Shown piece by piece: positions 34,718 through 43,022 of a DNA stretch of 64,000 nucleotides; position 1 is the stretch's first letter; every line of letters begins with the position of its first letter. A program made the position numbers and the translations under genes. The notes below the pieces were generated by a model. It saw only the letters and a list, made by a program, of their open reading frames with translations. It had not been told where the DNA came from and did not search any database. This DNA comes from Candidatus Poribacteria bacterium (GTDB taxonomy: Bacteria > Poribacteria > WGA-4E > WGA-3G), in contig JAJEET010000008.1 in the NCBI GenBank assembly GCA_022820835.1, forward strand, positions 1 through 64,000, written 5' to 3'.

Positions 34718-36682
34718 TCAGACCCAGAAACCGTAGGTCGGAATTCCGGCGATAATGCCAAAGATTGTCCAGAGACTACCGACCGTAAACTCTCCCAAGA
34801 TCAAGCCTAAAAAGAAAGGCGCTATCTTCCTGTACCGTACAACCCCGCCATATTGAAGGATCAACCATTTGATGAGCCAACTCATGAAAAGGCAGCTCCA
34901 CGTAACATTCATCCCCCAACTTGTAGAGATGGCGAACCCGGCAGGATGGAAGGGCCACCAAACAAATCGCATCCGGAAGAACATCAGGACTGTTGTTAAC
35001 AGGAACCCGATACCCATAAACCCACTTTCAGCGATGCGTGTATCTTCTGGGGCTTGTAACCATCCGGCGAGTCGGCGATACGGCTCTATCCCGAAAGCAC
35101 TTAAAGAAGGCGAATAGGCACGCACCTCCATCCCGAGTCGGTAGCCTCTGTCAATTAACGCCCAAAATCCTGCTAACGACCCCAAAACAGTTGCAAGTGT
35201 TAAAGCAAAGATGATACGATGCATCGTCATGTTTGTCCGTTCTGCTATTTTGAATCCCTCCAACTGATGTGGCATTGGGTGGCTGCGATACGCGCGATTG
35301 ATAAACCAAAACATTGAGAACATAATCAGATTATCTCTCCCTAAGCGGCGTGTCCCCACTGTTCGAGTCAGAATTTCATCAGGTCCCGAATAGTGCAAGT
35401 CGTGTACAGGTGTACCGAGCTCCGCGCGCATCCGTGTCACTGCGATGGAAATCATGTAATAAATGACGAAAAAGATGAACATCACCCAAAGTTCCGCGCC
35501 GCCATAGTAGCAGAAAAGAACAAGGAATATCATTGCAGCAATAAGACCAATCGTCGCAGCGCGATAGGACATCGGCTCCGACGTTTCATCAATAGCGTTA
35601 TCTTTTTCGCTTTTAATCCCTGCAACGCTTCTTGCAACGTGCAATAAATGCCTGCGACTTGCCCAAATCGCCAAAACACAGAGCGCAAGGTAACCCCCTG
35701 ATGCTTGCTCATTCATATACGGGAAGCGTGGTAAGGCGCGTAACCCAATTGCAGCACCGAACACGCGCATCAACCGCCAATACCAAAAGAAAAACCAGCA
35801 TGAAAATGACAGGTCGAGTGGTATAAAGAACCCGAGTCCAATCGCAAACGGGTAGAGCGAAAACGGTATGCTCCCCATGGCGTTCCATGGACTCTCCGTA
35901 AAAATCTGAAAACTCCGCACACGGGTCCGAAATTCCGGTAAGATCGGATACAAAAAATTGAGTCCGTTCCAAAGCGCGAGTGTCCCCGCAATTCCGAAAC
36001 CGAGCCACATTGACTTGTTCTGAAAAAGACGATTTCGCGGTGTTTCCGTCAATTGGAGCGGGAGTTGAATGATCGGATAACTTAACTTTTCATGCTCAAT
36101 CCACTGTTTTCGGACGATTATATTGATGCATAGCATTCCGAAAACCAACACAGTAATAAAGGCAGTCCACCACAGCACAGGTGTTGCCCATCCAAGCAAT
36201 GTATGAGCCGTATAGAGTGGCAACTCACCCTCATAATATCCACTCAATAGCGATGTATCGCTAACGGTGAGCCATTCAGGGAGAAACGGCACAAACAGCT
36301 GCTGCCACTCGTTTTCAGGAGTCGCAAAGTGAAAGGCGTGTCCTAACATCGGCACCAAAATTTCGAGCATGTCGTGTCCAGTAATACCTGAAGCGATGGA
36401 AAGCATCAGGTATACAATCACCAACTCGCTCTGTACCAGTGCCAAGTTTGGCACGAAACGGCGCAATAACTGGTTCACACCGATAACGACGAACAGACTG
36501 AAAATTACATTGAAGAAGAGGGAGATCGTCACAGGGTGTCCCGAATACCGAATCACCTCCATCTCAATGACCCAATAGCAGTTGATCGGTATCAGGATAA
36601 CGGCAATAAGAATAGATTTCAGTGTAACACCGTGGGCGGGAACTTGTGATGACGCTGACGTAGCGGAAGTTTCAACTTCCAT
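34718..36682 (-). CDS. Large polytopic membrane protein, OPT-like (DUF6785-type)
   Basis: 654 residues with about 14 hydrophobic helices and a short cytoplasmic N-terminus. It resembles the DUF6784/DUF6785 proteins, distantly related to oligopeptide (OPT) transporters; this is recognition by overall pattern rather than a clear motif, so moderately confident. Distinct stretches are the ELVIVYLMLSIASGITGHDM helix pair, a YPIIQLPLQLTETP loop and the WPFHPAGFAISTSWGMN segment near the C-terminus, typical of these proteins. It is probably a small-molecule importer. It converges with the P-type ATPase homologue and stands alone on its strand. Confidence 0.65.
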   Translation of the reverse strand: MEVETSATSASSQVPAHGVTLKSILIAVILIPINCYWVIEMEVIRYSGHPVTISLFFNVIFSLFVVIGVNQLLRRFVPNLALVQSELVIVYLMLSIASGITGHDMLEILVPMLGHAFHFATPENEWQQLFVPFLPEWLTVSDTSLLSGYYEGELPLYTAHTLLGWATPVLWWTAFITVLVFGMLCINIIVRKQWIEHEKLSYPIIQLPLQLTETPRNRLFQNKSMWLGFGIAGTLALWNGLNFLYPILPEFRTRVRSFQIFTESPWNAMGSIPFSLYPFAIGLGFFIPLDLSFSCWFFFWYWRLMRVFGAAIGLRALPRFPYMNEQASGGYLALCVLAIWASRRHLLHVARSVAGIKSEKDNAIDETSEPMSYRAATIGLIAAMIFLVLFCYYGGAELWVMFIFFVIYYMISIAVTRMRAELGTPVHDLHYSGPDEILTRTVGTRRLGRDNLIMFSMFWFINRAYRSHPMPHQLEGFKIAERTNMTMHRIIFALTLATVLGSLAGFWALIDRGYRLGMEVRAYSPSLSAFGIEPYRRLAGWLQAPEDTRIAESGFMGIGFLLTTVLMFFRMRFVWWPFHPAGFAISTSWGMNVTWSCLFMSWLIKWLILQYGGVVRYRKIAPFFLGLILGEFTVGSLWTIFGIIAGIPTYGFWV

Positions 36683-36765
36683 ATAGAGTGTAACTCCAGA
36701 GAACGAAAAATGATTTCTATGTATTTATAGCGAAACCTACGGTTAAGTAGACACTTTTCCTTTAG

Positions 36766-36880
36766 CAAAAAACAGTTCGTAGGGGCGAGGTCCCCTCGTC
36801 CGTCTTTCAAATAACAAAAAACAGTTCGTAGGGGGTTTTTGCTTGGGTGTTTCTTCAAGGTTTCCTCGTCTGTCTTTCAA
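36766..36880. repeat. Imperfect direct repeat in the uppS upstream region
   Basis: Two copies, 36766-36810 and 36815-36880, each begin CAAAAAACAGTTCGTAGGGG and end TCGTC.GTCTTTCAA; copy 2 has about 20 extra bases. Copy 1 contains a GAGG-TCCCCTC hairpin. The rest of the 505-base gap (36683-37187) is AT-rich, without a convincing gene. Confidence 0.65.
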
Positions 36881-37109
36881 AAGGTGTCCTATTATTTTTA
36901 GAGGTCACTATAGAGACGAACTAAGAGACAAATACGGCTTTCAGAGCTTCAGAACAATATTTTGCAATATATCAATCCATATATTTCAACAAATTTATCA
37001 CAATCACTATAGCGTGTCAATCTTTAAAACATAATTCGGCGGAAAATTCAAAAAAGTCACTCAATCGGAGTAACGATAGAAAATAGGCTTTATTTTAAGG
37101 ACGCTGCCG

Positions 37110-37118
37110 TGCTATAAT
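37110..37118 (+). promoter_or_regulatory. Extended -10 promoter of uppS
   Basis: TGC-TATAAT, an extended -10 (37110-37118) with a poor -35. Transcription would start near 37125, leaving a leader of about 60 bases containing GCGCCGTAATGGCAACTTGCG. Confidence 0.5.
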
Positions 37119-37187
37119 AGAATTCGTAATACGGGTTTGTAAGCTGCGCCGTAATGGCAACTTGCGACTGCAGATCAGGAGTACACG

Positions 37188-37991
37188 ATGAAGCCATTTC
37201 GCTCGATGAAAAATCGAATTGAAAAATTTTTTTACAATGCCTATCAACGGCGATTAGAATCCGAAGCGAACACGTGGAACATACCACGTCATATCGGTGT
37301 CATCCTTGATGGGAACCGCCGTTACGCAAAAGCCAGCGGACTTGACGATGTTATTAAAGGACACTATGAAGGCGCAGATAAATTAGAAGAGGTGCTTCAT
37401 TGGTGCGATGAACTCGGCGTTGAGATCTTCTCAATATGGATTTTCTCGATTGATAACTTTAAACGGGCAGCACATGAAGTCGAAGGCATTCTTGGACTTA
37501 TTGAACGCAAGATGCGTGAACTCACCACAATTGAAGGACTCCACACGAATCAGATTAAAGTCCGAGCAATGGGGCAGATAGAACTGTTGCCACCGAGTCT
37601 TCAAGAAGCGATTCGGGCAGCAGAGGAAGCGACGCAACATTATGAAAAGTTCATTCTCAATGTCGCTGTGGCTTATGGCGGCCGCGAAGAAATCATCGAG
37701 GCTTTTCGCGGACACCTCAAAGCGGAGAGTGAAACCGGCAAATCGGTTCGGCAAATCGCAGACGAACTCACTGTAGATAAGATTAATCCGTATCTCTACA
37801 CTTCAAATCTGCCGGATCCGGAGTTAATTATTCGCACGAGTGGCGAGGTACGGCTCTCAGGGTTTCTGCTCTGGCAGAGCGTCTACTCAGAATTCTATTT
37901 CTGTGATACCTATTGGCCCTCGTTCCGTAAGATTGACTTCCTTCGCGCCCTACGTGCTTACAGCGAACGCAAGCGTCGATTCGGACAATAA
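37188..37991 (+). CDS. uppS: Isoprenyl transferase (undecaprenyl diphosphate synthase family)
   Basis: 267-residue cis-prenyltransferase that builds the C55 lipid carrier for peptidoglycan and surface glycans. The catalytic motif is HIGVILDGNRRYAK with Asp41; the Asn-Arg-Arg is more like archaeal and eukaryotic forms than the usual bacterial MDGNGRWA. Other motifs: IWIFSIDNFKR, NVAVAYGGREEI and RTSGEVRLSGFLLWQ with SEFYF. A basic N-terminal extension of about 33 residues precedes the domain. CAGGAG is about 7 bases before the ATG. The protease gene follows after 12 bases, so they may form an operon. Confidence 0.9.
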   Translation: MKPFRSMKNRIEKFFYNAYQRRLESEANTWNIPRHIGVILDGNRRYAKASGLDDVIKGHYEGADKLEEVLHWCDELGVEIFSIWIFSIDNFKRAAHEVEGILGLIERKMRELTTIEGLHTNQIKVRAMGQIELLPPSLQEAIRAAEEATQHYEKFILNVAVAYGGREEIIEAFRGHLKAESETGKSVRQIADELTVDKINPYLYTSNLPDPELIIRTSGEVRLSGFLLWQSVYSEFYFCDTYWPSFRKIDFLRALRAYSERKRRFGQ

Positions 37992-38003
37992 GGAGAAAAC
38001 AGA

Positions 38004-39173
38004 ATGAAAAAGCAAAGATTGTTAGGCAGCTTTATCGTTTCGGTCCTTCTATTGGTTTTTTCCATATCTGTAGCAGATGCGCAAACCGCACAGCAGATAT
38101 GGGAAAAAGCCGCGGCTTCCACAGTTCTATTGGAAATGAAAAATGCCAGTGGCAGTCCGGCAGGCCAAGGAAGTGGTTTCTTCGTTGGCGAAGGGCTGAT
38201 CGCCACCAACTTCCATGTTATCGAAAAAGCTTCAAACGGTAATGCGAAACTCGTTCATGACCAAAGGCGGTTTGAGATCGACGGGTACACCGCGATTGAT
38301 CGAGAGCACGACCTTGCAATCCTAAAAGTTGCAAACCATATCGTCCCAGCACTTCCGCTCGGTAATAGCGACACCGTTGAGATTTCGGAGACAGTTTACA
38401 CCGTAGGGAACCCGCGAGGGTTAGAAGGTACATTTTCACAAGGGCACATTAGCAACATTCACCCCGAGGGAACGCCGCGAGTGCATGGTAAAGTGCTACA
38501 GTTTGATGCCCCGATTTCGCGCGGCAGCAGCGGTGGCGCGATCCTAAACAGCGCAGGTGAAGTGATCGGCATCGTTGCTGAAACAAGGGACGATGGACAA
38601 AACCTCAATTTCGCGATCCCCGTAAACGCCCTCAAGGCATTGATCGAACGGTCGGGACCCGTGAGACCTCTCGTTGGAGAATCCAGCGTGAGCCCCAAGA
38701 CCCCCATCTCACACTTCCTAAGTCTGATCCTCCTAAGTGCAACCGTTTTCGGAGTCGTCCACTTTTTGCCGACGGTGAACGTCAATACTCGGTTAATAGC
38801 CATATCGGTTGCGTTGGGATTCGCTGCTATCAAAACCCTCCTCACGCTCCTTGTGATGCACATTCCATTTCTAAACGGAATAGGGAGTTTTCTGATAACA
38901 AACCCACCTATTGACATCATTCATGCGCTGGGGTGTGAGAACTGCTTTGATGAGAAACTTGTCCACGCCTTAGGGTGTCCGACGCACTTTCCTGATTTAT
39001 TACTTTCGGTCGCAAAATTTCCGGCATCCGTCGTCATCACGGCTTTTTTGCTTGGAATTGCCAATAAAGTCGTCCCTGGATTCGACCTTAACGGATTTTT
39101 CAATACATTCTTGGTGGCACTGCTAATTGTTGTCGGCGATAGTTTGCTACGCTCAGTTATCCCGTTTGTTTAA
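38004..39173 (+). CDS. Exported trypsin-like serine protease with a C-terminal membrane domain
   Basis: 389 residues. The signal peptide (LLGSFIVSVLLLVFSISVADA) is followed by an S1C/HtrA-type protease domain with the triad H71 (ATNFHVIE), D103 (EHDLAIL) and S176 (RGSSGGA). There is no PDZ domain. Instead, residues about 230-389 contain about four hydrophobic helices (FLSLILLSATVFGVVHFLP, RLIAISVALGFAAIKTLLTL, VVITAFLLGIANKVVPGF, FNTFLVALLIVVGDSLLRS) that recall the phage-holin 4_2 superfamily, a 4-TM family common in bacteria. The protease would face the periplasm, tethered at its C-terminus. A CxxC (CENC, with a further GC downstream) lies in the loop. AAGGAG precedes the ATG. Confidence 0.8.
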   Translation: MKKQRLLGSFIVSVLLLVFSISVADAQTAQQIWEKAAASTVLLEMKNASGSPAGQGSGFFVGEGLIATNFHVIEKASNGNAKLVHDQRRFEIDGYTAIDREHDLAILKVANHIVPALPLGNSDTVEISETVYTVGNPRGLEGTFSQGHISNIHPEGTPRVHGKVLQFDAPISRGSSGGAILNSAGEVIGIVAETRDDGQNLNFAIPVNALKALIERSGPVRPLVGESSVSPKTPISHFLSLILLSATVFGVVHFLPTVNVNTRLIAISVALGFAAIKTLLTLLVMHIPFLNGIGSFLITNPPIDIIHALGCENCFDEKLVHALGCPTHFPDLLLSVAKFPASVVITAFLLGIANKVVPGFDLNGFFNTFLVALLIVVGDSLLRSVIPFV

Positions 39174-39199
39174 ACTGACACATTAGAAGGAGCAAATAT

Positions 39200-39967
39200 A
39201 TGCGATTTGGGATCTGTACCGGTTTGGAAAATGTTAATCGGCTTGCGGAAGTCGGATACGACTACATTGAACCGGGGGTCCGATCGGCGTTGATACCCGA
39301 GTCGGACGAAACCGAATTTCAGAAAATCCGTGAGCAGGTGGCGAAATCGCCTTTAAAGCCAGAGGCGTACGCCGGGTTTATCCCTGGCGACCTACGCGTG
39401 GTAGGCGAGACCGTAGACTTCCCGCGCTTATCACGCTATGTGGAGACTGCCTGTCGTAGAGCTAACGAAATTGGTGGAGAAGTTATTGTTTATGGGAGCA
39501 GCGGTTCCCGAAACATAGCAGAAGGCTATTCAGAGGAACGCGCCTTAGCACAAATCGCCGAATTCTTAGATATGGCGGCGGATCACGCAGAAGCACACAA
39601 CATAACTATCGTCATCGAACCGATCTGCTGGCGTGAAGGAAATATTCTCCGCACGGTTGCCGATGGCGTTGCGATGGCGAAACGCGTGAATCGCCCGGGG
39701 ATCAAAGCATTGGCAGACCTCTACCATGTCTGGCAGGAAGAAGAACCGATGCAAAATATCGTTGACGCTGCCGAATGGCTCGCGCACGTACACATCGCTG
39801 AACCCGTCAAACGTTCTTACCCGGGAAACGACGATTTCGATTTTACGGATTTCTTTACTGCACTCCGAAAAGCAGGATACAACGGACGCGTCTCGTGTGA
39901 ATGTAAATTCGACAACTTTGATGAAAACATTGAAACCGCTCTGAAAACGATGAAGACTTACATCTGA
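39200..39967 (+). CDS. Sugar phosphate isomerase/epimerase family TIM-barrel protein
   Basis: 255 residues, AP-endonuclease-2/xylose-isomerase-like barrel. Expected metal-binding acidic residues and His appear in order: IVIEPICWRE (Glu), LADLYHVWQE (Asp, His), HVHIAEPVKR (His) and VSCECKF (Glu). Members isomerise or epimerise sugars or inositols, or act as hydroxypyruvate isomerases. Substrate unknown. AGAAGGAG lies before the ATG. It is followed within 10 bases by rsgA. Confidence 0.85.
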   Translation: MRFGICTGLENVNRLAEVGYDYIEPGVRSALIPESDETEFQKIREQVAKSPLKPEAYAGFIPGDLRVVGETVDFPRLSRYVETACRRANEIGGEVIVYGSSGSRNIAEGYSEERALAQIAEFLDMAADHAEAHNITIVIEPICWREGNILRTVADGVAMAKRVNRPGIKALADLYHVWQEEEPMQNIVDAAEWLAHVHIAEPVKRSYPGNDDFDFTDFFTALRKAGYNGRVSCECKFDNFDENIETALKTMKTYI

Positions 39968-39974
39968 TAAACCC

Positions 39975-40934
39975 TTGGAGGTGGCATTTATCCTCACACG
40001 TGAACAAGGCAGAGTTATTCGCGCACGAACAGGATTTTATGATGTTCAGCACGCTGATATTGTCTTACGATGCACACTGCGTGGCACACTCAAACGGAGA
40101 CGACGTTCAGAAACCGGACGCAGAATATACGCCGATCCGGTTGCTGTCGGGGACCAAGTTATCTTCACGCAACTGGATGCCGAAGAAGGCGTGGTAGAGG
40201 AAATTTTGCCCCGCAAGACGAAGTTCTCACGGCAATACGCAGGCAAGCAGGACGACATCGAACAGGTTATCGTTGCCAACGCAGACCAAATCGTCGTCGT
40301 CGGTTCCACGCGTATGCCACCCCTCAACTTTCGGACGCTCGACAGGTTCCTGATCTTGGCTGAGGCGGGAGACATGGAAGCGGCGATCTGCCTCAATAAA
40401 ATAGACTTAGTCGATACTGCCGAACGCGAAGAATTCACCACGACGTTTACCAACTATGAGAAACTCGGGTATCGAGTCGTCTATACCAGTATCCATAGAC
40501 CTGAAAGCCTTGACGCGCTGCAACACGTCCTCAAGGATAAATTCAGCGTCATTGTCGGGGCATCAGGGGTAGGAAAATCGAGCCTGCTGAACGCGATCCA
40601 ACCAGATTTAGGGTTGCGGACAGCCGAAGTCGGTCTCAAAACCGAAAAAGGACGACACACGACGACACTCGTTGAACTCTTCCCGTTAGATATTGGCGGC
40701 GAAGTTGCAGATACACCCGGTATCCGAGAGATAGGTTTGTGGGGGGTTGATACAGAGCACCTCGAATACTATTTTCCCGAAATGGAACCCTACCTCGGGG
40801 GTTGTAAATACAACGATTGTGCCCACGTTGCCGAACCCGATTGTGCGATTCAAGATGCCGTCGCAGCCGGTGAGATACATGCCGAACGGTATCGGAGTTA
40901 CGTCGTTCTGCGAACAGAAGGGACAGAGGTGTAG
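39975..40934 (+). CDS. rsgA: Ribosome small-subunit-dependent GTPase A
   Basis: Circularly permuted GTPase of about 319 residues that helps mature the 30S subunit. Order of motifs: an N-terminal OB-fold (RIYADPVAVGDQVIFT), G4 LNKIDLVD near residue 140, G5, P-loop GASGVGKSS near 195-203, G3 DTPGIREIGLW, and the C-terminal zinc knuckle C-x4-C-x-H-x5-C (GGCKYNDCAHVAEPDC). The start is uncertain: TTG 39975 is the first in-frame candidate, but the only good ribosome site (GGAGGTGG, 39977-39984) overlaps it. That site would better serve a non-standard ATC near 39990. Confidence 0.9.
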   Translation: MEVAFILTREQGRVIRARTGFYDVQHADIVLRCTLRGTLKRRRRSETGRRIYADPVAVGDQVIFTQLDAEEGVVEEILPRKTKFSRQYAGKQDDIEQVIVANADQIVVVGSTRMPPLNFRTLDRFLILAEAGDMEAAICLNKIDLVDTAEREEFTTTFTNYEKLGYRVVYTSIHRPESLDALQHVLKDKFSVIVGASGVGKSSLLNAIQPDLGLRTAEVGLKTEKGRHTTTLVELFPLDIGGEVADTPGIREIGLWGVDTEHLEYYFPEMEPYLGGCKYNDCAHVAEPDCAIQDAVAAGEIHAERYRSYVVLRTEGTEV

Positions 40935-40939
40935 CTGTC

Positions 40940-41035
40940 ATGTCAGCAAAGAAGCAGTCAGTAAAGACTGCGCAGCTTGGAACGAAGTGGAAGCGAATCT
41001 ACGGAAAGGAACGTCAAAGCTCCAAACTCACCTGA
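40940..41035 (+). CDS. Possible small basic peptide after rsgA
   Basis: A 31-codon frame, MSAKKQSVKTAQLGTKWKRI and onward, rich in Lys and Arg. GAGGTG at the end of rsgA lies about 8 bases before its ATG. Its end overlaps the convergent nucleotidyltransferase gene by 8 bases. It may be a short basic ribosome-associated protein or a chance frame; I cannot decide. Confidence 0.3.
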   Translation: MSAKKQSVKTAQLGTKWKRIYGKERQSSKLT

Positions 41036-41741
41036 CCGAACCGCAAGGAAAATTAGAAAACGGGAAATACTTACGCGCGTACGCTAACCGTTCTGGCACA
41101 CCTATATCAATCCAGTCCGCATCCGTTTGCAGCGCATAGAGGTTAGAGACAGCCGGAAAAACGTCTCGTTCCATGGAGAAGGTTTCCTGTCCCTCTGGAA
41201 ACGCCTCGGCGATGCCTTGAGCGAAAAGATACACCCCGCCGTTGACATATCCAGCCCGGTAGGTAGATTGTTTCTCACGAAATGCATGAATCTTGCCATC
41301 ACCATCCGACATAATTTCGCCATAAGGACGGATGTCCGGTACATGCACACTCAGAAGCACCCCTGCCATATCTTGCTGAAAGCGATCTAACATCTCTCGG
41401 AGCGAAAAGCCTGCAAGCAGGATATCACCATTCAAGACGAAAAAAGGCGATGTCTGAATCTGCTGCATTGCATTCCAAATTGCGCCGCCTGTGCCGAGTC
41501 GTTTCTCCTCCTTGGCATAACGGATACGCACGCCAGCGTAAGTGTGCCCCACCTGTTCATAAAGCGTATCGTGCAGGTGTCCCGATGCAAGGACAACCTC
41601 AGTGACACCCGCATCTGTCAAGAGTTGGAGCTGCCACGCCAAGACCGTCTTCCCAGCGATCTCCAGCAGAACCTTCGGAACCGTTTTCACCGCCTCGCCG
41701 AGCCGAGTCGCAAGACCCCCGCATAAAATAATCGCTTGCAT
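41028..41741 (-). CDS. NDP-sugar-type nucleotidyltransferase
   Basis: 237 residues from the ATG at 41741, with AAGGA 9 bases upstream; the longer frame to 41792 has no such support. The Rossmann-type nucleotidyltransferase signature AIILCGGLATRLGEAVKTVPKVLLEI contains the catalytic Gly-rich loop, Arg and Lys. LGTGGAI, the metal-binding LNGDIL and the closing DADWIDIGVPERL complete the family. It activates a sugar-1-phosphate (for example to NDP-mannose or NDP-heptose) for surface glycan synthesis; the exact sugar is unknown. Convergent with rsgA. Confidence 0.88.
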   Translation of the reverse strand: MQAIILCGGLATRLGEAVKTVPKVLLEIAGKTVLAWQLQLLTDAGVTEVVLASGHLHDTLYEQVGHTYAGVRIRYAKEEKRLGTGGAIWNAMQQIQTSPFFVLNGDILLAGFSLREMLDRFQQDMAGVLLSVHVPDIRPYGEIMSDGDGKIHAFREKQSTYRAGYVNGGVYLFAQGIAEAFPEGQETFSMERDVFPAVSNLYALQTDADWIDIGVPERLAYARKYFPFSNFPCGSVR

Positions 41742-41769
41742 CGTTACGATTCCTTTGAATATGCTTGTA

Positions 41770-41790
41770 GCATAGCCTGTTAGGCTATGC
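41770..41790. promoter_or_regulatory. Perfect 9-bp hairpin upstream of the nucleotidyltransferase
   Basis: GCATAGCCT-GTT-AGGCTATGC, ending about 28 bases before the ATG. It may be a leader structure or operator. An AGAATC-AG-GATTCT palindrome lies beside it (about 41804-41817). Confidence 0.5.
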
Positions 41791-41841
41791 ATCTTTGATA
41801 GCCAGAATCAGGATTCTCCGGATTTACAGGATAAGCCTCTT

Positions 41842-42011
41842 ACACCATTTCTAAATAAACGCTTGTCATTAATAAAAATCTGGCTCGTAGTAGGGCAATT
41901 TTGCGGTGTACTCACCCAAATGCGAAGTGCATTATTGCCCGTCTTACATGCGGATGTCCCATAGCGTTTCAAAATCTCTATAATGCAGCTTTATTTTTTT
42001 AGATTTGGTAT
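41842..42011 (+). repeat. TIR-bounded structured repeat, copy B
   Basis: 170 bp, left end ACACCATTTCTA (41842-41853), right end TAGATTTGGTAT (42000-42011), near-matches to the ends of copy A. Central fold 41893-41940: outer stem GGGCAAT/ATTGCCC, hairpin 1 GGTG-TACT-CACC, hairpin 2 AATGC-GAAGT-GCATT. Hairpin 1 covaries with GGCG/CGCC in copies A and C. It is followed by ACTGGTAACTGACAACTGAT repeats up to 42046. Confidence 0.75.
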
Positions 42012-42047
42012 TAACTGGTAACTGGTAACTGACAACTGATAACTATT

Positions 42048-42929
42048 TCACACCGATCTATGTCCAGCAAAACCGCGTGGATTTTCAAAAGCATCTACCC
42101 ACAAATCACACCACGCTTGGTGTTCGGACAGAACACTTTCAGGATTTTTCCGGCTACGGACGATGAAATCAGGATGTGCTGTCCGCCCCGTGTGATGTCC
42201 TGTGGTCTGATAGCGCAGATCCAACGACCAGCGACACCGGTCGGACGTGTTGGGTTCCGAACGATGCGGTGTAAAGCGGCTCAATAAAACGATGTCGCCG
42301 CGGTAACATTCCAGCATGAGTGGTTCGACATCCGGCATCAACTCCGGTTTGATCATTGTGCCACCCTCTTTCTGATGGATCAGATACCCTATATCTTCAG
42401 TGATACCCGGCAGTGCCTGCAGGCATCCCATCTCTATTGTGCTGTCGCCTAACGGTAGCCAACACGTGACGATCTCGGAGCCTTCAGCCTCCTCCATCAT
42501 GACACCAGCATCTTGGTGCCACGGCACGCCGCCTGCCCAACTCGCGTTCCCATCGACAACGGGTGGTTTCGCTCGTAGGTGCTGAATCGGATTGCAAGTG
42601 ATCTCGGGGCCAACAATGCCTTCAATGACATCTAAAAGATTATCGTTCTGCATAAATTCAAAGATGGCTTTCCCGCGGTAGTGCATAATATCCAACCCAC
42701 CTGCCATTTCACCTGACTGTGCGAGCAACAATCCAAACCGCTTGTCAAAAGGTTCATCTTCGTGCAGGTCTTCGATTTTGCCATCCTGCTTTAAAGCGAG
42801 TGCACGTTCCGAAATCCAATCCGAAATCTCGTCAATCACCGGTTGGAGGTCTTCATCTGTGAGTGCATTTTTGACGATCAGGACACCTTGTGTCCGATAG
42901 GTTTCGCGCTGTTCTTGTGTGAGTCTCAT
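42048..42929 (-). CDS. Phytanoyl-CoA dioxygenase (PhyH) family protein
   Basis: 293 residues from the ATG at 42929 (MRLTQEQRETYRTQGVLIV); the frame is open upstream to 43109, but that stretch overlaps the divergent gene's start and is not protein-like. Metal ligands: WHQDAG (H-x-D) and TPHRSEPN (distal His). GCLQALPGI and GDIVLLSRFTPH fit the jelly-roll. GGGAG lies 11 bases before the ATG. Divergent from the MDR dehydrogenase across about 90 bases, so the pair may share control. Substrate unknown. Confidence 0.85.
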   Translation of the reverse strand: MRLTQEQRETYRTQGVLIVKNALTDEDLQPVIDEISDWISERALALKQDGKIEDLHEDEPFDKRFGLLLAQSGEMAGGLDIMHYRGKAIFEFMQNDNLLDVIEGIVGPEITCNPIQHLRAKPPVVDGNASWAGGVPWHQDAGVMMEEAEGSEIVTCWLPLGDSTIEMGCLQALPGITEDIGYLIHQKEGGTMIKPELMPDVEPLMLECYRGDIVLLSRFTPHRSEPNTSDRCRWSLDLRYQTTGHHTGRTAHPDFIVRSRKNPESVLSEHQAWCDLWVDAFENPRGFAGHRSV

Positions 42930-43022
42930 AAAGAAATTGTCTCCCGTTTCATGAAACTTTCTATAAAAAATCTTGCAAGTATGATACCATAATAGACAAA
43001 AATCAACAAGGAGCATTACAAT

